DNA of 64,000 nucleotides from Streptomyces fuscichromogenes (GCF_014645815.1 NZ_BMML01000003.1:124001-188000); one strand, 5' to 3'. Shown: positions 1 to 9,481, counted from the stretch's first letter. Made by a program: numbers and translations. The notes: a model not told the origin generated them from the sequence alone.

Positions 1-3000
1 GGTCCACGGCTCGGATGTGCCGGCCCGACGGCCCCAGACGGTGACCGGCCGCCCGCCCGTCCCGTCCGGCGTCCCGGCCACCACCTGCAGCTGTGCCCCC
101 TGCCCGGGAGCGAGGACGAGCGGGGCGTGCAGAGCGAGTTCGGCCAGCCGGACCGGCCCGGCGGAGCCGTCGGCGCGGGCCGCGGACTCGGCGAAGACGG
201 TCGCGGGCACCACCACCCGGCCGCCGATCACATGGTCGGCCAGCCAGGGACGGCCGTCGAGGGAGAGTACGGCGGTGTGCCGGATCCCGGGCCCGTCGGC
301 ATCGGGCACCGGCTCGCCCAGCAGCGGATGGCCGGACCCGCTCTGCGGCCGGACGGCGTCCAGCCAGTAGCGCTGCCGCCGGAAGGGGTGGGTCGGCAGC
401 GGACGCCGTCGGGCACCGGAGCCCGCGTACACCGACCGCCACTCCACTCCGACCCCGTGCACGTGCAGCGCGGCCAGCGCCTCGACCGACGTCCGGGCGT
501 CGCCGCAGGAGACGAACACCGCATCCGCGTCCGGCCCGACACACTCCTCCGCCGCCACGCCGAGTGCGGGGGACGGGCCGGCCTCCACGAAGGCCGTGAC
601 GCCGTCCGCGGCGAGCACGCTCACCGCGTCGGCGAACCGGACCGTCTCACGGGCCTGCCGCACCCAGTGCCCGGCGGTGGCGAGCGCGCCGGTCTCCGCG
701 CGCCCGGTCAGCGTGGACACGACCGGCACGGTCGGCCGCCGGTAGGTAACCGACTCGGCGACCGCGCGGTACTCGGCCAGCACCGGGTCCAGGAGCGGCG
801 AGTGGAAGGCATGGCTCACCCGCAGCCGGCGCTGCGGCCGTCCGACGGCGGCGGCCAACGCCGTCACCGCGTCCTCGGGCCCGGACAGCACGACCGACTC
901 CGGTCCGTTGACCGCCGCGACCGCGACGGCCCGCCCGGGAACCCGGTCGAGCAGCGGCGTCACCTCGGCCAGCGGCGCCCGGACCGCGATCATCGCGCCG
1001 CCCGCGGGCAGCGCCGCCATCAGCCGACCGCGTGCGGCGACCAGCCGTACCGCGTCGGCACGTGAGAACACCCCGGCGACATGGGCGGCGGCCAGCTCGC
1101 CGACCGAGTGTCCGACCAGACGGTCCGGGTGCACGCCGAAGCCGGCGAGGAGGGAGTGCAGGGCCACCGCGTAGGCGAAGAGCGCGGGTTGCGCGTAGTC
1201 GGTACGGTCCAGCAGGCCCGGGTCGTCGATCACGTCCAGCAGGGGGCGGTCGAGCCAGGGGGTGAACTCCGCGCACAGTTCCGTGAACGCCGCGTCGAAG
1301 GCGGGGAAGGCGGCCCGCAGGTCGCTGCCCATTCCGGGGCGCTGGGCTCCCTGGCCGGGGAAGAGCAGGGCCACCTTCGGCCGTGGGCGCGCGGTGCCCC
1401 GCAGCAGCGCCGGACCGTCCGCACCGGCGGCCAGCTCGCGCACCCCCCTGAGCAGGCCTTCGGCGTCCGGTGCCAGCACGGCCGCCCGGTGCGACAGCGG
1501 GGCCCGCGTCGTGGCCAGCGAGAACGCGACGTCGAGGGCGTCAGCGTCCTCCCGCACGTCGGTTAGCTCGACCGCCAGCCTCGCGGCATGAGCCCGCACC
1601 CCGGCCTCGTCACCCCCGCCGACCAGCCAGGGCAGCACCGGCAGCCTGCCCACCGCCAACCCCTCCGCACCTGCGCCGACGCCCTCGATACCCGCTTCGA
1701 CGCCCCCGCCGCCCGCTTCGACGCCCTCCGCATCGGCCCCACCACCGACCACTGGACCGACCACTGGACCGACCACTGGACCGACCGCTGGACCGACCGC
1801 TGGACCGACCGCTTTGCCGACCGCTTCACCGACCGTGGACCCGCCTGCCGGGCCGGTCGCCGGATCGATCGCGGGGCTGATCGCGGGACCGGCTGCCGGA
1901 TCGGTCGCCACATCGACCACCGGACTGACTGTGGGACTGATCGCCGGATCAACCGCCCGATCAACCGTCGGATCGGCTGCCGGAATAACCGCCGGGTCGG
2001 CTGCCGGTGGTTCCTCGATGATCACGTGGGCGTTCGTGCCGCCGATGCCGAACGACGAGATCGCGGCTCGGCGCGGACGGTCGCGGCGTGGCCATGGGCG
2101 GGCTCGGTCGAGGAGGCGTACCGCACCGGCGGACCAGTCGACGTGCGGTGACGGCCGCTCCGCGTACAGCGAGGCGGGCAGTTCGTCGTGGTGCATCGCC
2201 TCGATCATCTTGATCAGCCCCGCCACCCCCGACGCGGCCTGGGTGTGCCCCAGGTTCGACTTCACCGAGCCCAGCCACACCGGTTCGGCCGCCGGGTCAC
2301 GGCGCTGCCCGTAGGTCGCGAGCAGGGCGCCCGCCTCGATCGGGTCGCCGAGCGCCGTGCCCGTGCCGTGTCCCTCGACCGCGTCGACGTCGGCCCCCGA
2401 CAGCCCGGCGTCGGCCAGCGCCAGCCGGATCAGCTCTCGCTGTGCCTCGCCGTTGGGAGCGGTCAGGCCGTTCGACGCGCCGTCCGAGTTGACGGCGGAA
2501 CCGCGCAGCACCGCCAGCACCGGATGGCCGTTGCGGCGGGCGTCCGACAGCCGCTCCAGCAGCACCAGACCGACCCCCTCGGCCCAGGCGGTACCGTCCG
2601 CGCCCGCGGCGAACGACCGGCAGCGCCCGTCCGGCGACAGCCCCCGCAGCCGGCTGAACACGACGAACGGCCGTGGATTGGACAGCACCGTCACCCCGCC
2701 CGCCAGCGCCAGCGAGCACTCCCCGGCCCGCAGCGACCGGGCCGCCAGGTCCAGCGCCACCAGCGAGGACGAGCACGCCGTGTCCAGGGTCAGCGCCGGA
2801 CCGCGCAGGCCGAGGACGTAGGAGATCCGGCCGGACGCCACGCTCGGCGACGAGCCGATGCCGAGCTGGGCCTCCAGCTCGTGCGCCGACCGCCCGCCGC
2901 CGTACCCGCCGGCGTGCATCAGACCCACGAACACGCCCGTGTCGGTGCCGCGCAGCTCCGGTGCCGGGATCCCGGCCCGTTCGAGGGTCTCCCAGGCGAC

Positions 3001-5286
3001 CTCCAGGAGCAGCCGTTGCTGAGGATCGGTGGCCAGCGCCTCGCGGGGCGACATGCCGAAGAACAGCGGGTCGAAGTCCGCGGCCCCGTCGAGGAACCCG
3101 CCGCGACGGGTGTACGTCGTCCCGGGCCGGTCGGGGTCGGGATGGTGCAGGGAGGCGAGGTCCCAGCCCCGGTCGGTGGGGAACTCACCGGTGGCGTCAC
3201 GGCCTTCGGCCACCAGGCGCCAGAGGTCCTCGGGCGAGTTCACGCCGCCCGGAAAGCGGCAGCCGACCGCCACGACCGCCACCGCCTCGCTCTCGGGACC
3301 GCGCCGGGCAGGGGGCACCGTCCCGGCGGGCGCGGCCCCGGCCCCGGCCCCGGCCTCGGCCTCGGCAGGTACCGGCCCGACGGTCCCGTGCAGCAGGGCG
3401 TCCAGGTGGGACGCGACCGCGGCCGGGCTCGGGTGGTCCCACACCAGCGTCGCCGGCAGCCGCAGCCCGGTGCGGGTGCCGAGCCGGTGCCACAGGGTCA
3501 TGGCGTCCATCGACGTCAGCCCGAGATCGGCGAACGCCGTGCCCGGGTCGGCGGCCGTCCCCCGGATCGCCGCCGTCTCCGTGCACACCAGGTCGGTCAG
3601 CGCGGCGCGCCGCTCACCAGGCGTCCGGGCGGCCAGTTCGGCGAGTCGCGGATCGGCCGGGCGGTCGGTGAGCGCCCGGCGCAGCAGGGCCCGGCGCGGT
3701 TTGCCGCCGGAGGTGCGCGGTACCGCCGGGGTCAGCAGCACCTCCTCCGGCACCTTGGGCGCGGAGAGCACCACGGCGCAGGCCCGCAGCAGCGACGCCG
3801 GATCGAGGTCCGCGCGGTCCGGCACCACGAACGCCACCGGAACCTCGCCGAGCAGCGGATGGGCCCGCCCGACCACGGCCGCGTCCCGCACCCCCGGCAG
3901 GCCGCACAGCACCCGCTCCACCTCGGCCGGGTCGACGTTCTCGCCGCCGCGCACGATACGGTCGCCCGCCCGGCCGGTGACGGTCAGAAAACCGTGCTCG
4001 TCGAGGCGCCCCAGGTCACCCGTGCGGTACCAGCCGTCGCGCAGGGCGTCGGCGGTCTCCTCGGGCCGGTTGTGATAGCCGAGCATGACGCCGGGACCGC
4101 GGACCCAGATCTCGCCGTCACCGCCGCCGCCACCATTGCCCTGGGACCTGCCGTCCCCGGTGTCGGCGCCGCGGTACCTGCCGTCCCCGGTGTCGTCGCC
4201 GTCACCGCGGGACCTGCCGTCCGCGCCGTCCCGTTCCGCCGCGGCGGTCCGAACCTCCACCTCCATACCGGGCAACGGCGTCCCGCTGCTGCCGCGCACC
4301 CGCGGCCCGCCGGGGGACTCCACCGCGATCTTGCCGCAGGTCTCGGTGCTGCCGTAGCCGTCCAGCAGCGGGGCGCCGAACCGTGCCTCGGCCTCCTCCC
4401 GCAGCTCGGGGTCGCTGGGCGCGCCGGCCGTGACGCACAGCCGCAGCGAGGGCACGGCACCCAGGCCGGCGTCCAGCAACTGCCGGTAGGTGAGCGGGCC
4501 CCCGGCCAGCACGGTCGGCGCGTACTCGCCGACCAGCCGGGCCAGCGCGGCCGGTTCCCGGGCCGTGCCGATCCGGGCGCTCGCCCCGGCCATGGTGGTG
4601 CCGAGGACGCAGAGCGAGTGGGCGTAGGTGTGCGACAGGGGCAGCGGCCACAGGACGCGGTCCGCCGCCGACAGCCCGAGCCGGGGCAGATAGCAGGCGG
4701 CCGAGGACCAGAGCGCGGACCGCTGGCTGGAGATCGCGGCCCTGCTGGTACCGGACGTCCCCGAGGTGTAGAGGAGCCAGGCGGGCTCGTCCAGGCCCAG
4801 GTCGTCCGGGGGAGCGGACGACGGTGTCGTGGCCTGTGTCTCCCAGGAGGTGACCCCGTCGGGCAGCGGTCCCTCGCCGGTGACCAGCAGCGGGACGGGA
4901 CGTCCGGCCGTCAGCCGCGTGATCCGTGGCAGGTGGTGCCGGTCGGTGACCAGCACGTCCGGAGCGCAGTCGGCCAGCAGGCCGGCGAGCTCGGCGTCCG
5001 TGGCGCGGGAGCTCAGCGGCACCCCCACCGCACCCGCCCGCACCGTGGCGAGCAGCCCTTCGACCAGTTCCACGCCGTCACCCAGGCAGAACGCCACCCG
5101 GGCCGCACGGCCGATCCCCGCTCCTGTCCTCAGCCCGGCCGCCAACCGGCCGGTCCTGCGCTCCAGCTCGGCCCAGCTCACCGTCCGCCGGTCATCGGCG
5201 AAGGCGGCCTTCCCGCCGTGGCGCACCGAGTTCTCGACGAGCAACTCCGCAACGGGCCGTACGGCCGCCACCCCCGTGACTCCCAC
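1..5286 (-). CDS. Modular type I polyketide synthase, loading module plus first extension module (3' end outside window)
   Basis: Uninterrupted minus-strand frame from a GTG at 5286 (GAGGGGGAG just upstream) to the window edge, 1762 codons visible. Domains in order: an acyl/aryl-CoA-ligase-like loading domain (about residues 20-540) with YTSGTSGTSRA near 173, DGYGSTETCGK near 309, YRTGDLG near 420 and SGGKPRR near 529; an ACP with Ser ~592 in DLGLTSMDA; a KS (from ~667) with Cys838 in DTACSSS, His973 in EGHGTG and His1014 in KSNLGH; an AT with Ser1394 in GHSVG and HAFH at 1492-1495, which in this family indicates malonyl-CoA; then a DH starting with His1685 in HVIGGRVVVP. The acid-activating start resembles ligase-ACP loaders such as those of rifamycin or candicidin synthases, so the starter is probably a free carboxylic acid, perhaps aromatic (inference). 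Two low-complexity insertions are odd: residues ~353-389 and ~1093-1211. The product cannot be named from this fragment. Confidence 0.95.
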   Translation of the reverse strand, partial: MGVTGVAAVRPVAELLVENSVRHGGKAAFADDRRTVSWAELERRTGRLAAGLRTGAGIGRAARVAFCLGDGVELVEGLLATVRAGAVGVPLSSRATDAELAGLLADCAPDVLVTDRHHLPRITRLTAGRPVPLLVTGEGPLPDGVTSWETQATTPSSAPPDDLGLDEPAWLLYTSGTSGTSRAAISSQRSALWSSAACYLPRLGLSAADRVLWPLPLSHTYAHSLCVLGTTMAGASARIGTAREPAALARLVGEYAPTVLAGGPLTYRQLLDAGLGAVPSLRLCVTAGAPSDPELREEAEARFGAPLLDGYGSTETCGKIAVESPGGPRVRGSSGTPLPGMEVEVRTAAAERDGADGRSRGDGDDTGDGRYRGADTGDGRSQGNGGGGGDGEIWVRGPGVMLGYHNRPEETADALRDGWYRTGDLGRLDEHGFLTVTGRAGDRIVRGGENVDPAEVERVLCGLPGVRDAAVVGRAHPLLGEVPVAFVVPDRADLDPASLLRACAVVLSAPKVPEEVLLTPAVPRTSGGKPRRALLRRALTDRPADPRLAELAARTPGERRAALTDLVCTETAAIRGTAADPGTAFADLGLTSMDAMTLWHRLGTRTGLRLPATLVWDHPSPAAVASHLDALLHGTVGPVPAEAEAGAGAGAAPAGTVPPARRGPESEAVAVVAVGCRFPGGVNSPEDLWRLVAEGRDATGEFPTDRGWDLASLHHPDPDRPGTTYTRRGGFLDGAADFDPLFFGMSPREALATDPQQRLLLEVAWETLERAGIPAPELRGTDTGVFVGLMHAGGYGGGRSAHELEAQLGIGSSPSVASGRISYVLGLRGPALTLDTACSSSLVALDLAARSLRAGECSLALAGGVTVLSNPRPFVVFSRLRGLSPDGRCRSFAAGADGTAWAEGVGLVLLERLSDARRNGHPVLAVLRGSAVNSDGASNGLTAPNGEAQRELIRLALADAGLSGADVDAVEGHGTGTALGDPIEAGALLATYGQRRDPAAEPVWLGSVKSNLGHTQAASGVAGLIKMIEAMHHDELPASLYAERPSPHVDWSAGAVRLLDRARPWPRRDRPRRAAISSFGIGGTNAHVIIEEPPAADPAVIPAADPTVDRAVDPAISPTVSPVVDVATDPAAGPAISPAIDPATGPAGGSTVGEAVGKAVGPAVGPAVGPVVGPVVGPVVGGGADAEGVEAGGGGVEAGIEGVGAGAEGLAVGRLPVLPWLVGGGDEAGVRAHAARLAVELTDVREDADALDVAFSLATTRAPLSHRAAVLAPDAEGLLRGVRELAAGADGPALLRGTARPRPKVALLFPGQGAQRPGMGSDLRAAFPAFDAAFTELCAEFTPWLDRPLLDVIDDPGLLDRTDYAQPALFAYAVALHSLLAGFGVHPDRLVGHSVGELAAAHVAGVFSRADAVRLVAARGRLMAALPAGGAMIAVRAPLAEVTPLLDRVPGRAVAVAAVNGPESVVLSGPEDAVTALAAAVGRPQRRLRVSHAFHSPLLDPVLAEYRAVAESVTYRRPTVPVVSTLTGRAETGALATAGHWVRQARETVRFADAVSVLAADGVTAFVEAGPSPALGVAAEECVGPDADAVFVSCGDARTSVEALAALHVHGVGVEWRSVYAGSGARRRPLPTHPFRRQRYWLDAVRPQSGSGHPLLGEPVPDADGPGIRHTAVLSLDGRPWLADHVIGGRVVVPATVFAESAARADGSAGPVRLAELALHAPLVLAPGQGAQLQVVAGTPDGTGGRPVTVWGRRAGTSEPWT
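1744..1839. repeat. 12-bp tandem repeat inside the PKS KS-AT linker
   Basis: Five full units of ACCGACC(A/G)CTGG run from 1744 to 1803, the first three identical. Degenerate units continue to about 1839, and a looser 12-bp periodicity goes on to about 2000. On the coding (minus) strand it encodes repeated Gly-Pro-Val-Val or Gly-Pro-Ala-Val tetrapeptides. Confidence 0.9.
4147..4225. repeat. Imperfect 30-36 bp direct repeat inside the PKS loading-domain coding sequence
   Basis: The segment CCTGCCGTCCCCGGTGTCG occurs at 4147 and again 30 bp later at 4177; a shortened copy begins near 4213. On the coding strand it gives a Gly/Asp/Arg-rich, probably disordered insertion between the GYGSTE motif and the later TGDL motif of the ligase domain. 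Confidence 0.75.
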
Positions 5287-5581
5287 CAGGCTCCCCCTCG
5301 GTCCAACATCCCTGTTGCCCGTCCCCGTCGGCGAGCCTACGGCGGACCGCACCGCAGCCGTCCGCGGCTCGCTGGGCCGGGCACTTTCCCCTTAGGAGGG
5401 CGCGGTCGGGGCCGGGGTTGCAGCGCCTGGGCGATCGGCGTTGTCTGGAGGTATCCGATGGTGAAACAAGAGCGCCCAGGGCAGCGGCACGGACCGGGTG
5501 CTCCGTCCCGGCTGTTCCTCCTGGCCAGGCCCGGCCCGCGCGGTCCGTCGTCGCCCGGCGTTCGACGCGGAGGTGAGCCAG

Positions 5582-6733
5582 GTGAAAGCCGTCGTCTACG
5601 AGAAGCCCTTCAGCGTCACGGTCCGGGACGTCGACGATCCCCGTATCCAGCACCCGAACGACGTGCTGGTACGGGTCACGTCGAGCGCCATCTGCGGATC
5701 CGACCTGCACATGTACGAGGGACGTACGGCCGCCGAGTCGGGCATCGTCTTCGGACACGAGAACCTCGGCATCGTCGAGGAGATCGGCTCCGGCGTGACC
5801 TCGCTGTCCGAGGGCGACCGGGTGGTCATGCCCTTCAACGTCGCCTGCGGCTTCTGCAAGAACTGCCTGGCGGGCCGGACCGGCTTCTGCCTCACGGTGA
5901 ATCCGGGCTTCGCCGGCGGCGCCTACGGCTATGTGGCCATGGGCCCCTACAAGGGCGGGCAGGCAGAGCTGCTGCGGGTGCCGTTCGCCGACTTCAACTG
6001 CCTGAAGCTGCCGCCGGGCAACGAGTTCGAGACCGACTTCGTGCTGCTCGCGGACATCTTCCCGACCGGTTACCACGGCTGTGAGCTCGCCCAGGTGATC
6101 CCGGGCGAGAGCGTCGCCGTCTTCGGGGCCGGTCCGGTCGGGCTGATGGCCGCGTACTCCGCGCTGCTGCGCGGTGCGGCCAAGGTGTTCTCGGTCGACC
6201 GCGTGCCCGAGCGGCTTGCCAAGGCGGAGCAGATCGGGGCGATACCGATCGACTTCACCAAGGGCGACCCGGCCGAACAGATCAAGGAACAGACCGGGGG
6301 CGAGGGCACGGACAAGGGTGTCGACGCCGTCGGCTACCAGGCCCAGGCGCACGACGCGAGCCACGAGGAACCCGCCGTCGTCCTGAACACCCTGGTCGAG
6401 ACGGTCCGGCCGACCGGCATGCTCGGCGTACCGGGTCTGTACGTCCCGTCCGACCCGGGTGGCCCCGACGAGCATGCCAAGCACGGCCAGCTGCTGGTGT
6501 CCATCGGCAGGATGTTCGAGAAGGGGCAGCGGATGGGCACCGGTCAGTGCAACGTCAAGCAGTACAACCGGCAGTTGCGTGACCTGATCATCGCGGGGCG
6601 GGCCAAGCCCAGCTTCGTGGTCTCCCATGAACTGCCGCTGGAGGAGGCGCCGGGCGCCTACGAGAAGTTCGACCAGCGGATCGAGGGCTACACCAAGGTC
6701 GTCCTGCACCCCGGGCACGCGCTCGCGGCGTAG
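5582..6733 (+). CDS. Zinc-dependent alcohol dehydrogenase, glutathione-independent formaldehyde dehydrogenase (FdhA)-like
   Basis: 383 aa if begun at GTG 5582, which has CGGAGG at a good distance; an upstream ATG at 5498 is open but unlikely. The N-terminus reads MKAVVYEKP, then the catalytic-zinc region ICGSDLHMYEGR and GHENLG, and the structural-zinc Cys cluster in NVACGFCKNCLAG...GFC. The run PFNVACG...LTVNPGFAGGAYGYV is typical of the FdhA branch of medium-chain dehydrogenases. The Rossmann motif is GAGPVGL. Family members oxidise formaldehyde or other aldehydes with NAD without glutathione; the true substrate here is unknown. It is divergent from the PKS gene across about 295 bp and probably not part of that cluster. 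Confidence 0.88.
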   Translation: MKAVVYEKPFSVTVRDVDDPRIQHPNDVLVRVTSSAICGSDLHMYEGRTAAESGIVFGHENLGIVEEIGSGVTSLSEGDRVVMPFNVACGFCKNCLAGRTGFCLTVNPGFAGGAYGYVAMGPYKGGQAELLRVPFADFNCLKLPPGNEFETDFVLLADIFPTGYHGCELAQVIPGESVAVFGAGPVGLMAAYSALLRGAAKVFSVDRVPERLAKAEQIGAIPIDFTKGDPAEQIKEQTGGEGTDKGVDAVGYQAQAHDASHEEPAVVLNTLVETVRPTGMLGVPGLYVPSDPGGPDEHAKHGQLLVSIGRMFEKGQRMGTGQCNVKQYNRQLRDLIIAGRAKPSFVVSHELPLEEAPGAYEKFDQRIEGYTKVVLHPGHALAA

Positions 6734-6750
6734 CACCGGCGACGACCGAC

Positions 6751-6783
6751 GCGGCGGGCCGCCGGCCATGACCGGCCCGCCGC
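6751..6783. terminator. Hairpin between convergent genes
   Basis: GCGGCGGGCCG (6751-6761) pairs perfectly with CGGCCCGCCGC (6773-6783) across an 11-nt loop. It lies just after the dehydrogenase stop and just before the ANTAR gene's 3' end, so it could serve both. There is no T-run, as usual in Streptomyces. Confidence 0.7.
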
Positions 6784-6821
6784 GCTCGGCCCTGGCCGTA
6801 CGGTTACGGCTACGGATACGG

Positions 6822-7178
6822 CTACGGCTGCCGGGCGGGAACCCCGCGGGGCCGGGACCGGTCGATCGCCCGGCGCAGCGTGGCCGTGTCGAAGTCCGGG
6901 ACGGCCTCGCCCTGCGCGTAGGTCAGGACGTGCTCGGCGACGGTGCGCAGCTTGGTGTTGGTGCGCTGGGACACCTCACGCAGCACCTCCCAGGCGTTCT
7001 CCGGGGACATCCGGCCGCAGACGACGACCGCGCCGATGGCCTGGTCGATGACGGCGTGCGAGGTGACCGCCCGGCGCAGCTGGGCGGTCTCGGCCCGGAG
7101 CCGGTCGTACTCCGCGGCCAGTTCGGTGGCCGACAGCAACCGCAACGGCTGCGTGCGGGAGAGCGCGAAGAACGCCAT
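6822..7178 (-). CDS. ANTAR domain protein
   Basis: 118 aa from ATG 7178. The N-terminal third (MAFFALSRTQPLRLLSATEL) is followed by a helix ending in LRAETAQLRRAV and then a three-helix ANTAR domain, with IDQAIGAVVVCGRMSPENAW and LREVSQRTNTKLRTVAE. ANTAR domains bind dual-hairpin RNA and act as antiterminators. No GAF or receiver domain is attached here, so the input signal is not evident. It is followed upstream (113 bp) by the MMPL transporter on the same strand. The stop codon sits in a short TACGG(C/A/T) hexamer repeat at about 6798-6828. Confidence 0.85.
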   Translation of the reverse strand: MAFFALSRTQPLRLLSATELAAEYDRLRAETAQLRRAVTSHAVIDQAIGAVVVCGRMSPENAWEVLREVSQRTNTKLRTVAEHVLTYAQGEAVPDFDTATLRRAIDRSRPRGVPARQP

Positions 7179-7291
7179 GAATCACCTCGACAGGGGACGG
7201 GAACCGGGGTCAGCTCTACGGCTTCCCCCGGACCCCACCCGTACGCGACCGGAATCACGCCGTGTGGACCGGACCGGTGTCCGGCCGCCGG

Positions 7292-9481
7292 CTAGTGGTG
7301 ACGCCCCGCGGGCGCGTTCCGGTCCTCCCCGGCCGACGGTGTGGCGTCCCCGTGCCCGAGGACCGGGTCCGCCGCAGCGTCCGCCGTCGCCTCCGCGCGG
7401 TCGGCGTGGCCCGGCCACCAGGCGGCGTGGCCGATCAGCGCCGTGAGGCTCGGGGTGAAGAACATCGCCATCACGAAGGCGGCGACCGCGATGCCGAAGG
7501 AGACCGCGAAACCCATCTCCGTGAGCAGCGAGTTGCCCGCCAGCATCATGGTGGCGAAGGTCGCCGCGAGGATGAAGCCCGCCGCTGCCACGGTGGGACC
7601 CGCGTGCCGCAGCGCCCTGCCGGCCGCCTCGCGCGGGTCCCGGCCCTCCCGGGCCTCCTCACGGAGCCGGGCGATCATGAGGATGTTGTAGTCCGTGCCG
7701 ATCGCGACCACGAACAGATACATGATCACCGGCAGCATGAACATCAGCCCCGGCTTGTTCTGCGCCTCCTGGAAGATCCAGACCGTGGTGCCGAGCGTGG
7801 CGCCGAAGCCGAGTCCCACCGAGGCCATCAGGTACCAGGGAGCGACCACGCTGCGCAGCAGCAGTCCCAGGATCACCATGATCAGCAGTGCGGCGACCGG
7901 GAACACCGTCCGGTAGTCGTGGTTGACCGCGGAGTCGATGTCCTTGTAGATCGAGGACATACCGCCGACGAGCGCCTCGGTCCCGCCGGGAGCGTCGGCG
8001 TGCGCGACGTCACGCACCCGGCCCACCGCCTCGATCGCCTTGTCCGTCGAGGCCTCGTACTTGAGGGTGACGGTGAAGTCCGCCGTGGTACCGGCCTTGT
8101 TCACCTGGGCCATCCGGGCGCTCGCCACCCCGTCCACGGCCCCGAGCCTGCTCGCGTACGCGTCGAAGGCGGACGTGTCCAGCGGCTTGCCGTCGGTGCT
8201 GGAGAGGTAGACGTCGGTGGGCGCGGCGGCACCGGCCGAGTACGCGCTCTGCATCCGGTCCTGGACGACCATGGACTCCTTGGTCTTGGGCATCGAGCCC
8301 GACGCCAGGTCGAACGTGGCGTGGAAGCCCAGGGTCCCCAGCGACAGCACCACCAGCACGAGACCGGAGACCGCGGCGGTCAGCCCCGGGCGGCGCTGCA
8401 CACCACGGCCGAGCGCCGCGAAACGGGCGTTGGAGGGCTCCTGCTGCCAGGACTTCGAGGGCCAGAACACCTTCGGACCGATCAGCGACACGACGGCCGG
8501 GATCAGGGTCAGGCCCGCCACCAGGGTGACGGAGACCGCGATGGCCAGCGCCGGGCCCATCTGCTTCAGGAAGCCGAGCGTGGACAGCACCAGCGCGAGG
8601 AAGGCGATGATGACCGCGCCGGCCGCGGAGGCGATCGCCTCGCCGACCCGCGCGACCGCGTTGACCATGGCCTCCTTGGGTTCGTCACCCCCGCGCAGGC
8701 GTTCGCGGTACCGGAACATCAGGAACAGGAAGTAGTCCGTGCCCACGCCGAACAGCACGACGATCAGGATCGACGACACGGAACTGTTGGCCTGCAGGCC
8801 GAACAGCTTGGTGGCGTAGGCGATGAGCCCGTTGGCGATCGCGGACACCACGCCGATCACGATCAGCGGCAGGAACGCGAGGATCGGCGCCCGGAAGATG
8901 ATCAGCAGGGTGACCAGGATGATCACGAACGTGCCGATGCCGATCAGCGCCTCACCGCGCTTGGAGGAGTCCTGCTGGTCGAGGGCCTGTGCGGCCGAAC
9001 CGCCCAGCCTGACCTCCAGGTTCGTGCCCTTGGCCAGTTGCCTGACGTCGGCGCGCAACACCTTGGCCGCGTCCGCCTGTACGGGCTGGCCGGCGTTCTT
9101 GCTGTCCATCTGCACCAGGGTCAGGTCGTACCTGCCGTCCTTCGACGGCTGGCCGGGGACCACCTTCTGGACCTGGTCGATGTGCTTGCCGCCCAGCTCG
9201 GTGGTGATCCGGGCGACGTCCTTCTTGTCCTCGGCGGTGAGTCTGCCGCCGTCGGTGCGCTGGTAGAGCGCGATCGCGGACGGGGTGAAGGCGCTGGGGA
9301 ACGCCTTCGCCTGGAGATCGGCCGCCTGGATGGACTCGTAGCTCTTGGGCAGGAAGCTGCTCTCGTCGCTGTTCGAGGGCAGGCTCGGGGCGGTGGCGAC
9401 GATCGCCACCGCCGCGATCAGCCATGCCACGATCGTCCAGACTGGATGTCGGACGACGGCACTGCCAATTCGTCGGAACAT
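7292..9481 (-). CDS. MMPL/RND family transporter
   Basis: 729 aa from ATG 9481, chosen because AGGAGG sits 9 nt upstream and the protein then starts MFRRIGSAVVRHPVWTIVAW, the usual first membrane helix of this family. Longer in-frame starts only add non-coding-like residues. Two MMPL halves each have a large extracytoplasmic loop, with GTDYFLFLMFRYRERL in the first half and GTDYNILMIARLREEA in the second; these GTDY motifs on TM4/TM10 belong to the proton relay. Members export lipids, siderophores or antibiotics. The substrate is unknown, and its nearness to the PKS gene is suggestive only. Confidence 0.9.
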   Translation of the reverse strand: MFRRIGSAVVRHPVWTIVAWLIAAVAIVATAPSLPSNSDESSFLPKSYESIQAADLQAKAFPSAFTPSAIALYQRTDGGRLTAEDKKDVARITTELGGKHIDQVQKVVPGQPSKDGRYDLTLVQMDSKNAGQPVQADAAKVLRADVRQLAKGTNLEVRLGGSAAQALDQQDSSKRGEALIGIGTFVIILVTLLIIFRAPILAFLPLIVIGVVSAIANGLIAYATKLFGLQANSSVSSILIVVLFGVGTDYFLFLMFRYRERLRGGDEPKEAMVNAVARVGEAIASAAGAVIIAFLALVLSTLGFLKQMGPALAIAVSVTLVAGLTLIPAVVSLIGPKVFWPSKSWQQEPSNARFAALGRGVQRRPGLTAAVSGLVLVVLSLGTLGFHATFDLASGSMPKTKESMVVQDRMQSAYSAGAAAPTDVYLSSTDGKPLDTSAFDAYASRLGAVDGVASARMAQVNKAGTTADFTVTLKYEASTDKAIEAVGRVRDVAHADAPGGTEALVGGMSSIYKDIDSAVNHDYRTVFPVAALLIMVILGLLLRSVVAPWYLMASVGLGFGATLGTTVWIFQEAQNKPGLMFMLPVIMYLFVVAIGTDYNILMIARLREEAREGRDPREAAGRALRHAGPTVAAAGFILAATFATMMLAGNSLLTEMGFAVSFGIAVAAFVMAMFFTPSLTALIGHAAWWPGHADRAEATADAAADPVLGHGDATPSAGEDRNAPAGRHH

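Noticed and set aside
5498..5581. Longer N-terminus for the zinc dehydrogenase
   Set aside because: The added residues are Arg/Pro-rich and unlike the family; GTG 5582 has the better ribosome-binding site and matches the usual protein start.
2188..6084. Very long plus-strand open frame (about 1300 codons) opposite the PKS gene
   Set aside because: Arg/Gly/Pro/His-rich composition with no domain; it is the GC-driven antisense shadow of the PKS frame and runs into the dehydrogenase in another frame.
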